From Betaproteobacteria bacterium (GTDB lineage: Bacteria; Pseudomonadota; Gammaproteobacteria; Burkholderiales; Casimicrobiaceae), in the NCBI GenBank assembly GCA_016861105.1, contig BOKS01000010.1, positions 114,189 through 178,188 on the forward strand: a stretch of 64,000 nucleotides of DNA. Reading direction: 5' to 3'. Below are positions 54,655-63,795 of the stretch, one piece after another. The notes under the pieces were generated by a model, which saw only the letters and a program-made list of their open reading frames with translations, was not told the DNA's origin and ran no database searches. Every line of letters starts with the position of its first letter. Within the stretch, counting starts at the first letter, position 1. Made by a program: the position numbers and the translations under genes.

Positions 54655-55787
54655 TCCAGGACCTCGTCGTCTACGCGCTCTACATCGCCTACGCGATCGC
54701 CGTGCTGATGACGTTCGGCCTGGTGCTCACCTGGGTCGAGCGCAAGCAGGCGGCCGTCATGTCCGACCGCATCGGCGCCAACCGCGCGTACCTGCGCATC
54801 CCGTTCACGCAGGTGAAGCTCGTGTGGTGGGGCCTGTTCCACGGCATGGCCGACGGCATCAAGATGCTGCTCAAGGAGGACTTCCGGCCCAAGCCCTACG
54901 ACTGGTACGCGTACATGGTCGCGCCGTGGGTCGTGTTCACGCCGGTGCTGCTCGTCTTCGCCGTGATCCCCTTCGGCGGCACGCTCGTGCCCGGCCAGCT
55001 CTCGCCCGCGCTGGCCGGCTGGTTCGGCGAGCGCAGCTACCCGATGCAGATCGCGCGGCTGGACGCCGGGCTGCTGATGGTGTTCGCCTTCGGCGGCGTC
55101 TCGGTGATCGGCGCGATGCTCGCCGGCTGGTCGTCGTCGAACAAGTTCTCGCTGCTGGGCGCGCTGCGCGCGGGCTCGCAGATGATCTCCTACGAGCTCG
55201 TGCTGGCGCTGACGCTGCTCGGGCTGATCCTGATCTACGGGACGGTCGACCTCACCGACATCGTCCGGCAGCAGTCCGGCACGATCGGCGCGCTGCCGGC
55301 GTGGGGCATCGTCTACCAGCCGTTCGCGGCCACGCTGTTCCTCGCCGCGGCGATCGCGGAGAACAAGCGCATCCCCTTCGACCTGCCGGAGGCCGAGTCG
55401 GAGCTGATCTCGGGCTACTTCACCGAGTACAGCGCGATGAAGATGGGCCTGTTCATGTTCGCGGAGTTCATCGAGATCGCGATCATCGCCGCCCTGTTCA
55501 CGACGCTGTTCCTCGGCGGCTACAACCTGCCGTACATGCACGACGGCGGGTTCACGCTGCCGGGCGGCCGCGAGATCGCGATGAGCCACGGCGCCGTCGT
55601 CGTCACGCAGGTCGTCGTGTTCCTCGCCAAGGTGTTCCTGCTGTGCAGCTTCCAGATCCTGATCCGCTGGTCGCTGCCCCGCTTCCGCTACGACCAGGTG
55701 CTGAAGTTCGCGTGGAAGTTCATGTTCCCGCTCGCGCTCGCCAACCTGATCGTGACCGTGATCGTCGTCTGGGCGCTGCGGGCATGA
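54651..55787 (+). CDS. nuoH: NADH-quinone oxidoreductase subunit H
   Basis: The membrane subunit at the quinone site, 378 residues with eight predicted helices. WVERKQAAVMSDRIGANRA and the polar loop AENKRIPFDLPEAESELISGY are signatures of NuoH, and the helix-5/6 Glu-rich loop is intact. It starts with ATG at 54651, overlapping the nuoG stop, and its own stop overlaps the nuoI ATG. Confidence 0.96.
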   Translation: MIQDLVVYALYIAYAIAVLMTFGLVLTWVERKQAAVMSDRIGANRAYLRIPFTQVKLVWWGLFHGMADGIKMLLKEDFRPKPYDWYAYMVAPWVVFTPVLLVFAVIPFGGTLVPGQLSPALAGWFGERSYPMQIARLDAGLLMVFAFGGVSVIGAMLAGWSSSNKFSLLGALRAGSQMISYELVLALTLLGLILIYGTVDLTDIVRQQSGTIGALPAWGIVYQPFAATLFLAAAIAENKRIPFDLPEAESELISGYFTEYSAMKMGLFMFAEFIEIAIIAALFTTLFLGGYNLPYMHDGGFTLPGGREIAMSHGAVVVTQVVVFLAKVFLLCSFQILIRWSLPRFRYDQVLKFAWKFMFPLALANLIVTVIVVWALRA

Positions 55788-56359
55788 GCGGACGGCCGCC
55801 CCCGGCGCGCGCGCCGTACGTGCGCAGGCGCTACTGGAACGAGCCCGAGATGGGCTGGTGGGAGCGCGCCTACCTGTTCGAGATCCTGCGCGGGCTCGTG
55901 ATCACCGGCGGCGTCTTCCTGCGCAACATGGGCAAGTGGGTGACCGGCCGCAAGGGCGCGCTGACGACCTACTACCCGGAGGAGACGCGCCCGGACTACG
56001 CGCGCCACAACCGCGGCAAGCACGTGCTCACGCAGCGGCCGGACGGGCGGCCGCAGTGCGTCGCCTGCAACATGTGCGCGACCGTGTGCCCGGCGAAGGT
56101 GATCGAGATCGAGGCGGCGTTCGACCCGGACGACCCCGCGCACCACAAGTATCCGTCGCGCTTCGAGATCGACTACTCGCGCTGCGTGTTCTGCGGCCTG
56201 TGCGTGGAAGCCTGCCCCGAGGACGCGATCCGCATGGAGAAGGAGGTGCCGGACCTGCCTTCGCACGACCGGCTGCGCATGTGGCTCGGCCGCGAGGAGC
56301 TGCTGACGTGGAAGCCCGCGAGCGACGTCGCCAAGCCCTATGGACCCAAGCATGGCTGA
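55784..56359 (+). CDS. nuoI: NADH-quinone oxidoreductase subunit I
   Basis: The ferredoxin-like subunit with clusters N6a and N6b, 191 residues. Two CxxCxxCxxxCP motifs are present, CVACNMCATVCP and CVFCGLCVEACP. An amphipathic N-terminal helix (WERAYLFEILRGLVITGGVF) anchors it to the membrane arm. A basic N-terminal extension (about 25 residues) precedes it. The gene ends 117 bases before nuoJ; this is the only large gap in the operon and holds a palindromic repeat. Confidence 0.95.
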   Translation: MSGRPPPARAPYVRRRYWNEPEMGWWERAYLFEILRGLVITGGVFLRNMGKWVTGRKGALTTYYPEETRPDYARHNRGKHVLTQRPDGRPQCVACNMCATVCPAKVIEIEAAFDPDDPAHHKYPSRFEIDYSRCVFCGLCVEACPEDAIRMEKEVPDLPSHDRLRMWLGREELLTWKPASDVAKPYGPKHG

Positions 56360-56378
56360 CGCGTCCGGCCCCGCCGTC

Positions 56379-56453
56379 GTCGTCCCCGCGAAAGGGTCGA
56401 GCCGGTGTCCTGGCGGCGAACCGTCGCCGGATCCACGCGTTCGCGGGAACGAC
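56379..56453. repeat. REP/IRU-like palindromic repeat between nuoI and nuoJ
   Basis: Inverted arms of 14 bases with one mismatch (56379-56392 and 56440-56453) carry the CCCCGCGAA/TTCGCGGG core of dispersed proteobacterial repeats. A second hairpin (arms 56414-56419 and 56424-56429) lies within. The element is about 75 bases and fills most of the 117-base gap. It ends 23 bases before nuoJ and may affect operon mRNA stability. Confidence 0.6.
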
Positions 56454-56476
56454 GAAGTGACGCAAGGCGGCGACGA

Positions 56477-57001
56477 ATGACCTGGCTCCTCGCCAACCTC
56501 GAGACGATCCTGCTGGCGGTCTTCGGCGTGTCGGCGCTCGCCGGCGGCGTCCTCGTCGTCGTGCTGCGCCAGCCGATGCGCGCGGCGATGGCGCTGATCT
56601 CGACCATGATCTTCCTGGGCGGCATCTACGGCCTGCTCGGCGTCCACTTCATCGCCGCGTTCCAGGTGCTGATCTACGTCGGCGCGGTGATGGTGTTCAT
56701 GGTGTACGTGATCATGCTGCTCGATCCGCGCGACCCGGCGTTCCGGCGCCGCTTCTCCCCGCTGCTGTTCCCCGGCGCCGCCGTCGCGCTGGGGCTCGCG
56801 GCGACGCTGATCCGCGGCGTCGCGCCCGGGACGGCGCCGGCGGCGGCCCCGGCGCCGGCGCGGGGCTTCAGCCTCGCGGAGTTCGCCACCGCCTTCCTCA
56901 ACCAGTACTGGCTGCACTTCGAGCTGACGTCGGTACTGCTGCTCGCCGCCGTCATCGCGGCGATCGCGGTGATCCGCGTGGCGCGGGGGGACCATGGATA
57001 A
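56477..57001 (+). CDS. nuoJ: NADH-quinone oxidoreductase subunit J
   Basis: A membrane subunit of 174 residues with five helices. The family core LRQPMRAAMALISTMIFLGGIYGLL and FQVLIYVGAVMVFMVYVIMLL is present; helix 3 of this block carries the pi-bulge region seen in complex I structures. A Pro/Ala-rich loop (TAPAAAPAPARG) is longer than usual. The ATG at 56477 is chosen because AAGGCGGCG precedes it and helix 1 begins at once. It overlaps nuoK by 8 bases. Confidence 0.94.
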   Translation: MTWLLANLETILLAVFGVSALAGGVLVVVLRQPMRAAMALISTMIFLGGIYGLLGVHFIAAFQVLIYVGAVMVFMVYVIMLLDPRDPAFRRRFSPLLFPGAAVALGLAATLIRGVAPGTAPAAAPAPARGFSLAEFATAFLNQYWLHFELTSVLLLAAVIAAIAVIRVARGDHG

Positions 57002-57296
57002 GACGCAGGCGCTGCTCGTGCTCGCCCTCGCGCTGTTCTCGCTCGGCCTCGCCGGCGTGGTCGTCAGGCGCAACCTGCTCGTGATGCTGATGAGCATGGA
57101 GCTGATGCTGAACGGCGTGAACCTCTCGCTGGTGACCTTCGCCAACCAGATGGGCGCTGCCGAGGGCGCGGTGCTCGTGTTCCTGATCTTCGTCGTCGCC
57201 GCCGCCGAGATCGCGATCGCGATCCCGATCGTGCTGCTGCTCGCCCGCAGGCGGCACACGCTCGACGCCGACGCGTACGCCGACCTCAAGGGCTGA
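56994..57296 (+). CDS. nuoK: NADH-quinone oxidoreductase subunit K
   Basis: A small MrpC-like membrane subunit of 100 residues with three helices. The conserved SMELMLNGVNLSLVTFA segment contains the Glu in helix 2, and AAAEIAIAIPIVLLLARR contains the second functional Glu. Length is exactly that of the family. It overlaps nuoJ and precedes nuoL by 16 bases. Confidence 0.96.
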   Translation: MDKTQALLVLALALFSLGLAGVVVRRNLLVMLMSMELMLNGVNLSLVTFANQMGAAEGAVLVFLIFVVAAAEIAIAIPIVLLLARRRHTLDADAYADLKG

Positions 57297-57312
57297 CCGG
57301 CTCCGCGACGCC

Positions 57313-59205
57313 ATGCCCGAACTCGCCGCCATCGCCCTCGCGCCGCTCGCCGGCTTCCTGCTGAACGGGCTGCTCGCGACCCGGCTGTTCGCCCACCGCC
57401 GCGGGCACCGCTTCGTGACGCTGGTGGGCTGCGGGCTGCCGATCGCCGCCTTCGCGCTCACGCTGAAGGCGTTCGCCGACCTCGCCGCCGGCGGCTACGC
57501 GCCGCTGTCGCAGACGCTGTACACCTGGATCGCGATCGGCGGCGTGCCGTTCGAGGTGTCGTTCTGGTTCGACCGCCTGACCGCGGTCATGGCGCTGATC
57601 GTCACCGGCGTGGGATCGCTGATCCACGTCTACAGCGTCGGCTACATGAAGGACGACGAGAGCTACGCGCGCTACTTCGCCTACCTCAACCTGTTCCTGT
57701 TCTTCATGCTGCTGCTGGTGCTCGGCCGCAGCCTGCTCGTGCTGTTCGTCGGCTGGGAGGGCGTCGGGCTCGCCTCCTACCTCCTCATCGGGTTCTGGTT
57801 CTCCGACCCGGAGAAGGCCGCGGCGGGGAAGAAGGCGTTCGTGGTGAACCGCATCGGCGACGCGGGCTTCCTGCTCGGCATGTTCGTGCTCTACGCGACG
57901 CTGGGCACGCTGGACATGGACCGCATCAACGCGGCGTTCCTGGCCTCGCCCGGCCCGGCGGTGTCGGCGACGCTCGTGGGCATCCTGCTGTTCGTCGGCG
58001 CCACGGGCAAGTCGGCGCAGATCCCGCTGTACGTGTGGCTGCCCGACGCGATGGCCGGCCCGACGCCGGTGTCCGCGCTGATCCACGCCGCGACCATGGT
58101 CACCGCCGGGGTCTACATGGTCGCGCGCCTGTCCGGCATCTACGTGAACGCCGAGGGCGCGTCGCAGCTCGTCGCGTGGATCGGCGTGCTGACCGCGTTC
58201 TTCGCCGCGACGATCGCCGTGGCGCAGCACGACATCAAGAAGGTGCTCGCCTACTCGACGGTGTCGCAGCTCGGCTTCATGTTCCTCGCGGCCGGCGTGG
58301 GCGCGTACGGCGTCGCCGTCTTCCACCTCTACACGCACGCGTTCTTCAAGGCCTGCCTGTTCCTCGGCGCCGGCAGCGTGATCCACGCGCTGTCCGGCGA
58401 GCAGGACATCAGGAAGATGGGCGGTCTCGCGCGCCGCATCCCGGTGACGTTCGCGACCTTCGCCGTCGCGACCGCGGCGATCGCCGGCCTGCCGCCGCTG
58501 TCCGGGTTCTTCAGCAAGGACGAGATCCTGTGGTTCGCCTACGCCTCCGAGCGTGGCGGCTCGCCGTGGCTGTTCGCGATCGCGGCGCTCACGGCGCTGA
58601 TGACGGCCTTCTACATGTTCCGGCTGCTGTGGCTCGTGTTCCTCGGCCGCTCGCGCCTCGACCACCACGCGGCCGCCCACGTGCACGAGTCGCCGCCGTC
58701 GATGACCGGCGTGCTGGTCGTCCTCGCGATCCTGTCGGCGGCGGGCGGCTTCCTGTCGATCCCGCACGTTCTCGAGCCGCTGCTGCCGCTGCCGGGCATC
58801 GTCGCGGAGCGCGCAGGAGGGCACGTGCCGATCGTCGTGCTGTCGGTCGCGCTCGGGCTCGCCGGGCTCGCCGGCGCGTGGTGGCTGTTCGGCGGCGCCG
58901 GCGAGCGGGCGGCGCGCCTCGACGGCAGGGCGCAGGGCCTGCGCCGCCTGCTGGAGGGCAAGTACTTCGTCGACGAGTTCTACGAGCGCCTGGTCGGCCG
59001 GCCGCTGGTCTGGGTGTCGGAGCACGTGTTCCTGCGGCTCGGAGACCGTGCGGTCATCGACGGCACGCTGCACGGGCTCGCCGGGCTCGCGCAGCGCACG
59101 GCCGCGCTGATGGGACGCGTGCAGACCGGGCACCTGCACTTCTACGCGTTCCTCGCGCTCGCCGGCCTCGTCGGCGCGCTCGCCTGGAGCTGGCGCCATG
59201 GCTGA
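57313..59205 (+). CDS. nuoL: NADH-quinone oxidoreductase subunit L
   Basis: The distal proton-pumping antiporter-like subunit, 630 residues. Signatures include FVGWEGVGLASYLLIGFWF (with the key Glu), LPDAMAGPTPVSALIHAATMVTAG and the Lys-bearing helices (HDIKKVLAYSTVSQLGFM). The long C-terminal part includes the amphipathic lateral helix region (about 530-600) with VDEFYERLVGRPLVW. It overlaps nuoM by 8 bases. Confidence 0.96.
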   Translation: MPELAAIALAPLAGFLLNGLLATRLFAHRRGHRFVTLVGCGLPIAAFALTLKAFADLAAGGYAPLSQTLYTWIAIGGVPFEVSFWFDRLTAVMALIVTGVGSLIHVYSVGYMKDDESYARYFAYLNLFLFFMLLLVLGRSLLVLFVGWEGVGLASYLLIGFWFSDPEKAAAGKKAFVVNRIGDAGFLLGMFVLYATLGTLDMDRINAAFLASPGPAVSATLVGILLFVGATGKSAQIPLYVWLPDAMAGPTPVSALIHAATMVTAGVYMVARLSGIYVNAEGASQLVAWIGVLTAFFAATIAVAQHDIKKVLAYSTVSQLGFMFLAAGVGAYGVAVFHLYTHAFFKACLFLGAGSVIHALSGEQDIRKMGGLARRIPVTFATFAVATAAIAGLPPLSGFFSKDEILWFAYASERGGSPWLFAIAALTALMTAFYMFRLLWLVFLGRSRLDHHAAAHVHESPPSMTGVLVVLAILSAAGGFLSIPHVLEPLLPLPGIVAERAGGHVPIVVLSVALGLAGLAGAWWLFGGAGERAARLDGRAQGLRRLLEGKYFVDEFYERLVGRPLVWVSEHVFLRLGDRAVIDGTLHGLAGLAQRTAALMGRVQTGHLHFYAFLALAGLVGALAWSWRHG

Positions 59206-60757
59206 CGCGCTGATCCTCAACGTCGTCCTGTTCCTGCCGGTCGCCGGCATGGCGTTCACCGCGCTCGCCCACGAGCGCCAGCCGAACCTGGTGCGCGCCG
59301 GCACGTTCGCTGCGATGCTCGTGCAGTTCGCGTTGACGGCCTGGCTCTACCTGCGCTTCGACGCGACCGCGCCCGGCCTGCAGTTCGCCACGCACCTGCC
59401 GTGGATCCCGGAGTGGGGGGTCGCCTACCTGATCGGGCTCGACGGCTACAACGTGCTGCTCGTCCTGCTCACCGCGTTCCTCGGCCCCATCGTCGTGGCG
59501 GGGGCGTGGACGGCGATCACGAAGGACGTCCGCCTGTTCCACGCGATGGTGTTCCTCATCCAGTTCGCGATGATCGGCACGTTCCTCGCGCAGGACCTGT
59601 TCCTGTTCTACCTGTTCTGGGAGCTGATGCTGGTGCCGATGTTCCTCATGATCGGCATCTGGGGCGGCGAGCGGCGCATCTACGCCACCGTCAAGTTCGT
59701 CCTCTACACGGCCTTCGGCAGCATCCTGATGCTCGCCGCGCTGATCTACCTCGTCTGGCAGCTGAAGACGACGACCGGCGTGACCTCGTTCGCGTTCGCC
59801 GACCTCTACGGCGCCGGCCTCGCCCCGCAGGCGCAGGCGTGGCTGTTCGCTGCGTTCGCGCTGTCGTTCGCGATCAAGGTGCCGATCGTGCCGCTGCACA
59901 CCTGGCTGCCGGACGCGCACGTCGAGGCGCCGACCGCCGGCTCGGTGATCCTCGCCGGCGTGCTGCTCAAGATGGGCACCTACGGCTTCATGAAGCTCGG
60001 CTTCCCGCTGTTCCCGGACGCCGCCCGCGACGCAGTGCCGATCGTGATGACGCTCGGCGTGATCAGCATCGTCTACGGCGCCTGCCTCGCGCTCGTGCAG
60101 GACGACATCAAGAAGGTCATCGCCTACTCGTCGATCAGCCACCTGGGCTACGTCATGCTCGGGCTGGCGAGCCTCGACCTGATCGGCATCCAGGGCGCGG
60201 TCATGCAGATGGTGAGCCACGGGCTGACGGCGGCCGGCCTGTTCCTGATGGTCGGCATGATCTACGAGCGCTGCCACAGCCGCGACCTCGCGGACTACGG
60301 CGGGCTCGCGAAGCTGCTCCCGGTCTACTCGATGTTCTTCATGGTGCTGACGCTCGCGGCCGTCGGCCTGCCGACGACCAGCGGCTTCACCGGCGAGTTC
60401 CTCGCGCTGCTCGGCACGTTCCGCGCGGCGTGGAGCGCGCACGCCGCCGGCGACTCGACGCTGCTGTGGCTCGCCGGCATCGCGGTGTCGGGCGTGGTGC
60501 TGGGTGCCCTGTACATGCTCCGCCTGGCGCTGCGCCTCCTCTTCGGCGCCTCGCGCGCGCCGCACGCGCCGCTCGCGGACCTCTCCGCGCGGGAGGTCGG
60601 CCTCCTCACCGCGGTCGTGGCGGCGGTGTTCTGGCTCGGCCTGTTCCCCGACGAGCCGATGCGCAAGACCGAGCTCGCCGCCCGGCAGTACCAGCAGCTG
60701 GTCGCAGGGCCACAGGCCGTCGCGGGGACGGCGGCCATCGCGGGAGGCACGCGGTGA
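59198..60757 (+). CDS. nuoM: NADH-quinone oxidoreductase subunit M
   Basis: An antiporter-like proton-pumping subunit of 519 residues with about 14 helices. It has FLFYLFWELMLVPMFLMIGIWG (pump Glu), PLHTWLPDAHVEAPTAGSVILAG and DDIKKVIAYSSISHLGYVMLG. A loop before the last helix is Ala-rich. The stop overlaps the GTG start of nuoN. Confidence 0.96.
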   Translation: MADALILNVVLFLPVAGMAFTALAHERQPNLVRAGTFAAMLVQFALTAWLYLRFDATAPGLQFATHLPWIPEWGVAYLIGLDGYNVLLVLLTAFLGPIVVAGAWTAITKDVRLFHAMVFLIQFAMIGTFLAQDLFLFYLFWELMLVPMFLMIGIWGGERRIYATVKFVLYTAFGSILMLAALIYLVWQLKTTTGVTSFAFADLYGAGLAPQAQAWLFAAFALSFAIKVPIVPLHTWLPDAHVEAPTAGSVILAGVLLKMGTYGFMKLGFPLFPDAARDAVPIVMTLGVISIVYGACLALVQDDIKKVIAYSSISHLGYVMLGLASLDLIGIQGAVMQMVSHGLTAAGLFLMVGMIYERCHSRDLADYGGLAKLLPVYSMFFMVLTLAAVGLPTTSGFTGEFLALLGTFRAAWSAHAAGDSTLLWLAGIAVSGVVLGALYMLRLALRLLFGASRAPHAPLADLSAREVGLLTAVVAAVFWLGLFPDEPMRKTELAARQYQQLVAGPQAVAGTAAIAGGTR

Positions 60758-62142
60758 ACGTGCAGACGCTGTTCGTCTCGATGCTGCCCGAGCACCTGCT
60801 GCTCGGCGGGCTCTGCGTCGCGCTGGTCGTCGACATGCTGGGTCGCGCGCGCGCCGTGCTCGCGATCGCGATCGTGTCCGTCGCCGCGGCGGCGCTCGCC
60901 GCGGTCCTGCTGGCGCTCGGCGGCTACGCGGCGGCGACGTTTCCCGGCCAGCTGTCGGTCGGACCGGCGACCTCGGCCGGGAAGGCGATCGTGCTGCTGC
61001 TCGCCGTGCCCGTGCTGATGCTGTCGCGCGACGAGTTCCGCGACGCGCGCTTCGCGCTGCTCGCGCTCGCCTCGCTCTACGGCGGCTGCCTCGTCGTCTC
61101 CGCCGACAGCTTCCTCACGCTGCTGCTCGGCCTCGAGATCCTCTCGCTGCCGGTCTACGTGCTCGTGCTGCTCGCCATGCAGCGGCCCGACAGCGCGGAG
61201 GCGGCACTCAAGTACCTCGTGCTCGGCGGCGCCGCCACCGGCATGCTGCTGATGGGCGCCTCGCTGCTGTTCGGCTGGAGCGGGACGCTGGCGATCGACG
61301 CGTTCGGCCGCGCGCTCGGCGCGCCGGAGGCGATGCCGCGGGCCGCGGTCGGCCTGGTCGTGTCCGCGTTCTTCCTCAAGGCGGCGGTGTTCCCCTTCCA
61401 CGCGTGGGCGCCCGACGCCTACGAGGGCGGCTCGGTGCCGGCGACCGCCTACATGGCCACGATCGTCAAGGCGACCGTGCTGCTCGCCGTCGTGCGGCTG
61501 TTCGGCAGCGAGGGCCTCGCGCCGGCGACGGCGATGCTGGTCGCCGTGCCGCCGCTCGTCTCGATCGTCTGGGGCAACGTCGCCGCCATGCGGCAGGCGA
61601 GCTTCCGCCGCATGATCGCCTACTCGTCGATCGCGCACGCCGGCTTCCTGTTCTTCGCGCTGCTCGGCGCCGCCGGCGGCCGCTTCCAGGCGGTCGCGTT
61701 CTACCTCGCCGCCTACGGGCTCGCCAGCGTGCTCGCGTTCGCCGCCCTGCCCCGCGAGGCCGACGACGTCGCCGGCGACCGGCTCGAGGCGCTGAAGGGG
61801 CTGTTCCAGCGGCGCCCGTTCGCCGCGGTGGTGCTGGGGCTCGCGATGCTCTCGCTCGCCGGCATCCCGCCGCTGCCGGGCTTCGTCGCGAAGTTCCTGG
61901 TGTTCCGCAACGTGATGGCGGCGGGTCACGAGCTGCTCGCCGTCGCCGGCCTGGTCGGCAGCTACCTCGGCCTGTACTTCTACCTGCGCGTGATCCAGTA
62001 CATGTTCATGAGCCCGCGCGCCGACGGCGTCGAGGCGACGGCCACGCTGCGCCGCTACGCGTTCGCGGCGAGCCTGGCGTGCCTCGTGCCGGTCGCGCTC
62101 CTCACCGTCTTCCCGGGGTGGGTCCTCGGCATGCTACGGTAG
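60754..62142 (+). CDS. nuoN: NADH-quinone oxidoreductase subunit N
   Basis: The third antiporter-like subunit, 462 residues. It has LLLGLEILSLPVYVLVL (pump Glu), ALKYLVLGG, PFHAWAPDAYEGGSVPATAYM and MRQASFRRMIAYSSIAHAGF. It starts with GTG at 60754 within GTGA. It is the last recognised subunit gene; the 13 genes with fused CD cover all 14 classical subunits. Confidence 0.95.
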   Translation: MNVQTLFVSMLPEHLLLGGLCVALVVDMLGRARAVLAIAIVSVAAAALAAVLLALGGYAAATFPGQLSVGPATSAGKAIVLLLAVPVLMLSRDEFRDARFALLALASLYGGCLVVSADSFLTLLLGLEILSLPVYVLVLLAMQRPDSAEAALKYLVLGGAATGMLLMGASLLFGWSGTLAIDAFGRALGAPEAMPRAAVGLVVSAFFLKAAVFPFHAWAPDAYEGGSVPATAYMATIVKATVLLAVVRLFGSEGLAPATAMLVAVPPLVSIVWGNVAAMRQASFRRMIAYSSIAHAGFLFFALLGAAGGRFQAVAFYLAAYGLASVLAFAALPREADDVAGDRLEALKGLFQRRPFAAVVLGLAMLSLAGIPPLPGFVAKFLVFRNVMAAGHELLAVAGLVGSYLGLYFYLRVIQYMFMSPRADGVEATATLRRYAFAASLACLVPVALLTVFPGWVLGMLR

Positions 62143-62189
62143 GCGGACCACCGCGACGTCCACGACGGCGGGCCCTCGAGGAGGAAGCT

Positions 62190-62669
62190 ATGCAGACGAA
62201 GGAGATGGTCGCCGCGCTGCGGCGGCACCCGTTCGACAAGGACTTCGTGCCGGCGCACGTCGAGCGCCTCGGCGCGCTCGCCCGCGAGGCGCACTTCGAC
62301 CGCGACCAGCTGATCTTCCGCGAGGGCGACGAGTGGTCGCAGTTCTACCTGATCATCGAGGGGCGCGTCGCGCTGGAGATGGCCACGCCGGAGGGGCCGC
62401 TGCGCGTGCAGACGCTGTCCGACGGCGACGAACTCGGCTGGTCGGCGGTGCTCGTCGGGCAGGGCAAGTACTTCCAGGCGCGCGCGCTCGAGCCGGTGAC
62501 CGCGCTGGCCTTCGAGGGCGGCGAGCTGATGGACGCGTGCCGGGCCGACCCGTCGTTCGGCTTCGCGTTCATCTACCGCGTGCTGGAGGTCGTCTCCGAG
62601 CGGCTGCAGGCGACGCGCCTGCAGGTCATCGACCACTTCTCGCCCGCCGCCAAGCGCGCCGGCGCCTGA
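62190..62669 (+). CDS. Cyclic nucleotide-binding-fold protein without DNA-binding domain
   Basis: A 159-residue protein that is essentially a single cNMP-binding (CRP N-terminal) domain: DQLIFREGDEWSQFYLIIEGRVAL, then LSDGDELGWSAVL and VTALAFEGGELMDACRADPSFG, followed by an amphipathic helix. No helix-turn-helix follows, and the phosphate-binding cassette lacks the usual Arg (GDELGWSAVLVGQGKYFQARAL), so binding of cyclic nucleotides is doubtful. GAGGAGGAAG is a strong ribosome-binding site. It lies 47 bases after nuoN on the same strand and may be read with the complex I operon. Function unknown; a redox or regulatory accessory role is speculative. Confidence 0.8.
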   Translation: MQTKEMVAALRRHPFDKDFVPAHVERLGALAREAHFDRDQLIFREGDEWSQFYLIIEGRVALEMATPEGPLRVQTLSDGDELGWSAVLVGQGKYFQARALEPVTALAFEGGELMDACRADPSFGFAFIYRVLEVVSERLQATRLQVIDHFSPAAKRAGA

Positions 62670-62689
62670 CGCCGGCGCTGCGGCGTCAG
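62666..62689. terminator. Convergent terminator overlapping two stop codons
   Basis: Nine-base perfect arms (62666-62674 and 62681-62689) with a 6-base loop include the TGA of the cNMP-fold gene in the left arm and the stop of the minus-strand UDP-glucuronate decarboxylase gene in the right arm. The two reading frames end only 16 bases apart. A shared 3' structure for both transcripts is likely. Confidence 0.5.
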
Positions 62690-63645
62690 CGCTGGATCAG
62701 CGGGCGGAAGTAGGCGATCGTCCGCGCCAGGCCTTCCTCCAGCGGCACGGCGGGCGTCCAGCCGAGCTCGCGCTGCGCGAGCGCGATGTCCGGCCGGCGC
62801 TGCATCGGGTCGTCGGCCGGCAGCGGCCGGTAGACGACCTGCGACGACGAGCCGGTGAGCGCGATCACCTTGTGCGCGAGCTCGAGGATCGTGAACTCGC
62901 CGGGGTTGCCCAGGTTGACCGGCCCGGTGAAGCCCTCCGGCGACGCCATCAGGCGGACGAGCCCCTCGATCAGGTCGCTCACGTAGCAGAACGACCGCGT
63001 CTGCCGGCCCTCGCCGAAGACGGTGATGGGCTCGTCGCGCAGCGCCTGCACGATGAAGCCGGACACCACGCGCCCGTCGTTGGGGTGCACGCGCGGGCCG
63101 TAGGTGTTGAAGATCCGTGCGACCTTGATGTCGAGCCTGTGCTGCCGGTGGTAGTCGAAGAACAGCGTCTCCGCGCAGCGCTTGCCCTCGTCGTAGCACG
63201 CACGCACGCCGATCGGGTTCACGTGGCCCCAGTAGTCCTCGCGCTGCGGGTGCACGGACGGGTCGCCGTAGACCTCGCTGGTCGACGCCTGCAGGATGCG
63301 CGCGCGCAGCCGCTTCGCGAGCCCCAGCATGTTGATCGCGCCGTGCACGCTGGTCTTCGTCGTCTGCACCGGGTCGTGCTGGTAGTGCACCGGCGCAGCG
63401 GGGCACGCGAGGTTGTAGATCTCGTCGACCTCGACGTAGAGCGGGAACGTGACGTCGTGCCGCATCAGCTCGAAGTGAGGGCTGCCGATCAGGTGCGCGA
63501 CGTTGTCCTTGGTCCCGGTGTAGAAGTTGTCGACGCACAGCACGTCGCATCCGTCGGCGATCAGCCGCTCGCACAGGTGCGAGCCGAGGAATCCCGCGCC
63601 GCCGGTCACCAGCACCCGTTTCCGAAGTCCGTACGTCCGCGCCAC
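62686..63645 (-). CDS. uxs: UDP-glucuronic acid decarboxylase
   Basis: An extended short-chain dehydrogenase that makes UDP-xylose from UDP-glucuronate, for polysaccharide or glycan synthesis. The NAD loop [14 protein letters not shown] (11-24), STSEVYGDP, the YxxxK motif in [11 protein letters not shown] and [19 protein letters not shown] match UXS closely; 319 residues is usual. I chose a GTG start at 63645. It has GAGG upstream and a TAGAAT -10 about 33 bases before it. An ATG at 63846 would lie upstream of that -10 and add 67 Arg/Pro-rich residues made from repeat DNA. No other glycan gene is within the window. Confidence 0.93.
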   Translation of the reverse strand: MARTYGLRKRVLVTGGAGFLGSHLCERLIADGCDVLCVDNFYTGTKDNVAHLIGSPHFELMRHDVTFPLYVEVDEIYNLACPAAPVHYQHDPVQTTKTSVHGAINMLGLAKRLRARILQASTSEVYGDPSVHPQREDYWGHVNPIGVRACYDEGKRCAETLFFDYHRQHRLDIKVARIFNTYGPRVHPNDGRVVSGFIVQALRDEPITVFGEGRQTRSFCYVSDLIEGLVRLMASPEGFTGPVNLGNPGEFTILELAHKVIALTGSSSQVVYRPLPADDPMQRRPDIALAQRELGWTPAVPLEEGLARTIAYFRPLIQR

Positions 63646-63677
63646 GTCGCTCGCCTCGCGTGAACCGATCCGCCGGC

Positions 63678-63683
63678 ATTCTA
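63678..63683 (-). promoter_or_regulatory. -10 box of the UDP-glucuronate decarboxylase gene
   Basis: TAGAAT on the minus strand (63683 to 63678) in a CTAGAAT context, giving a start near 63671 and a leader of about 26 bases to the GTG. It supports the chosen start. No convincing -35 is visible. Confidence 0.4.
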
Positions 63684-63795
63684 GCGGCGGCGGAGCCGGT
63701 CCGGCCGTGCGCCCGCCGTACGGTCGACGGCGGGGCCACCCATGAGCCGGGGCCCTTCCGGCGCAGCGGATGGCGTTTCCCGTCGCCGCCGCTTC

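Noticed and set aside
57286..59304. Long minus-strand frames opposite nuoL, nuoM and nuoN
   Set aside because: They are rich in Arg, Gln, Glu and His, with no recognisable motif, and mirror conserved membrane proteins on the other strand.
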